From positions 1 through 6,609 of the forward strand of contig CANGIH010000138.1 in the NCBI GenBank assembly GCA_947453875.1: a DNA stretch of 6,609 bases, written 5' to 3'. Position 1 is the first letter of the stretch. Every line of letters begins with the position of its first letter. Under the pieces are notes generated by a model that saw only the letters and a program-made list of their open reading frames with translations, made no database searches and was not told where the DNA came from. A program made the translations under genes and the position numbers. This DNA is from Planctomycetaceae bacterium (GTDB taxonomy: Bacteria > Planctomycetota > Planctomycetia > Pirellulales > UBA1268). Shown piece by piece: positions 5,839 through 6,609 of this stretch.

Positions 5839-6609
5839 ATGCCCTCCCTCCACGGCCTCAACTTCGTCGCCTCTGCCCTGCGAAAGAGCGGCCGCACCTT
5901 TTCCGTGATGAGCCCTGCCGACGGCCAGCCGCTGGACGGCAAGTTTCAGCTCGCGCTGCCGATCGATGCGGACGAGGCGGTGGCCGCGGCAGAAGCCGCA
6001 GCGGGGCCGTTTGCCCGGATGCCGGGGGCCGAGAGGGCCGCGTTCCTTGAACGGGTGGCGGAGGAGATCCTGGCGCTGGGCGACAGCCTGATCGAGCGGG
6101 CCGGGGCGGAGACGGCGTTGCCGGCGGCACGGTTGACAGGGGAGCGGGGAAGGACGGTCGGGCAGTTGCGGCTGTTCGCCGCGGCGGCGCGTGACGGCTC
6201 GTGGGTCGACGCCCGCATCGATCGGGCACAGCCCGATCGCCAGCCGTTGCCCCGGGCCGACCTGCGGCGGATGAAGCTGCCGCTCGGGCCGGTGGTGGTG
6301 TTCGGCTCGAGCAACTTTCCTCTGGCCTTCTCCGTGGCCGGCGGCGACACCGCAAGCGCGCTGTGCACTGGCAATCCGGTGATTGTGAAGGCCCATCGTG
6401 GCCATCCCGGCACGTCGGAACTGGTGGCAGGGGCGATCCGCAGGGCGGTCGATGCCTGTGGCCTGCCGCCGGGGGTGTTCTCGATGCTGCATGGGGCCGG
6501 CAACTCGATCGGCGTGCAGTTGGTGAAGGATCCGCGAGTCAAGGCGGTGGGATTCACCGGCTCGCGGTCCGGCGGCCGGGCGCTCTGCGCAGCGGCGGCA
6601 TCACGCCCC
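5839..6609 (+). CDS. Alpha-ketoglutarate-semialdehyde (2,5-dioxovalerate) dehydrogenase, ALDH superfamily, partial (C-terminus off the window)
   Basis: Oxidises alpha-ketoglutarate semialdehyde to alpha-ketoglutarate with NAD(P)+, the last step of Weimberg-type sugar-acid pathways. I translated 257 residues from the ATG at 5839 to the window edge. Features specific to the KGSADH branch of aldehyde dehydrogenases are ERAGAETALPAARLTGERGR (86-105), GQLRLFAAA (108-116), PLPRADLRRMKLPLGPV (136-152) and FGSSNFPLAFSVAGGDTASA (155-174). N159 is the expected oxyanion-hole Asn and K184 (IVKAH) the cofactor-binding Lys. GFTGS (238-242) precedes the catalytic Glu and Cys, which lie beyond the end, so catalytic competence cannot be checked here. 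Members are about 500-530 residues, so about half is present. AAGGA at 5824-5828 lies ten bases before the ATG, and the gap after the FAH gene is 35 bp, so the two genes should be cotranscribed. An alternative would be another small-aldehyde dehydrogenase, but residues and context agree. Confidence 0.92.
   Translation, partial: MPSLHGLNFVASALRKSGRTFSVMSPADGQPLDGKFQLALPIDADEAVAAAEAAAGPFARMPGAERAAFLERVAEEILALGDSLIERAGAETALPAARLTGERGRTVGQLRLFAAAARDGSWVDARIDRAQPDRQPLPRADLRRMKLPLGPVVVFGSSNFPLAFSVAGGDTASALCTGNPVIVKAHRGHPGTSELVAGAIRRAVDACGLPPGVFSMLHGAGNSIGVQLVKDPRVKAVGFTGSRSGGRALCAAAASRP

Noticed and set aside
5482..6492. A 336-codon minus-strand frame opposite the FAH and aldehyde dehydrogenase genes.
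   Set aside because: Both plus-strand genes have intact motifs and ribosome sites. The antisense product has no recognisable features.
1..6609. Search for mobile elements, CRISPR repeats, tRNA or rRNA genes and direct repeats.
   Set aside because: I saw no transposase or integrase motifs, no regularly spaced repeats and no tRNA-like cloverleaf. Nearly all of the sequence is explained by six metabolic genes.

Overview
This 6.6-kb window is high-GC DNA from what is most likely a member of the Planctomycetota (Pirellulales-like). The pointers are a Tat-exported Gfo/Idh/MocA oxidoreductase next to a secreted DUF1080 (3-keto-disaccharide hydrolase) protein, a pair that is strongly expanded in that phylum, together with the high-GC codon use. 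The phylum is inferred from gene content; there is no rRNA or other marker gene here.

Layout: six protein genes lie in two divergent transcription units around a non-coding region of about 250 bp (4655-4906). The leftward unit reads, in transcription order: Tat-signal Gfo/Idh/MocA oxidoreductase (4654-3275), signal-peptide DUF1080 protein (3193-2486), MFS transporter of the anion:cation symporter type (2449-1067, GTG start), and a YjhG/YagF-type sugar-acid dehydratase (1067 to beyond base 1, C-terminus missing). The transporter and the dehydratase overlap in a TGATG junction. The rightward unit is an FAH-family protein (4907-5803), then an aldehyde dehydrogenase of the alpha-ketoglutarate-semialdehyde type (5839 to beyond 6609, catalytic half missing). 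No tRNA, rRNA, CRISPR array, insertion sequence or transcription regulator is visible.

How the genes fit together (inference from families): the cytoplasmic enzymes make a complete non-phosphorylative (Weimberg-type) route from a pentonate. The YjhG-type dehydratase converts D-xylonate or a similar pentonate to 2-keto-3-deoxypentonate, the FAH-family protein dehydrates that to alpha-ketoglutarate semialdehyde, and the aldehyde dehydrogenase oxidises it to alpha-ketoglutarate for the TCA cycle. The MFS protein is of the kind that imports sugar acids with protons. The two exported proteins probably act upstream of it, outside the cytoplasm, either by oxidising a sugar to the acid or by oxidising and cleaving a glycoside through a 3-keto intermediate. 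A secreted sugar-oxidation module linked to a cytoplasmic Weimberg route is the most interesting aspect of the window. Each enzyme family is known, so the novelty, if any, is in the combination.
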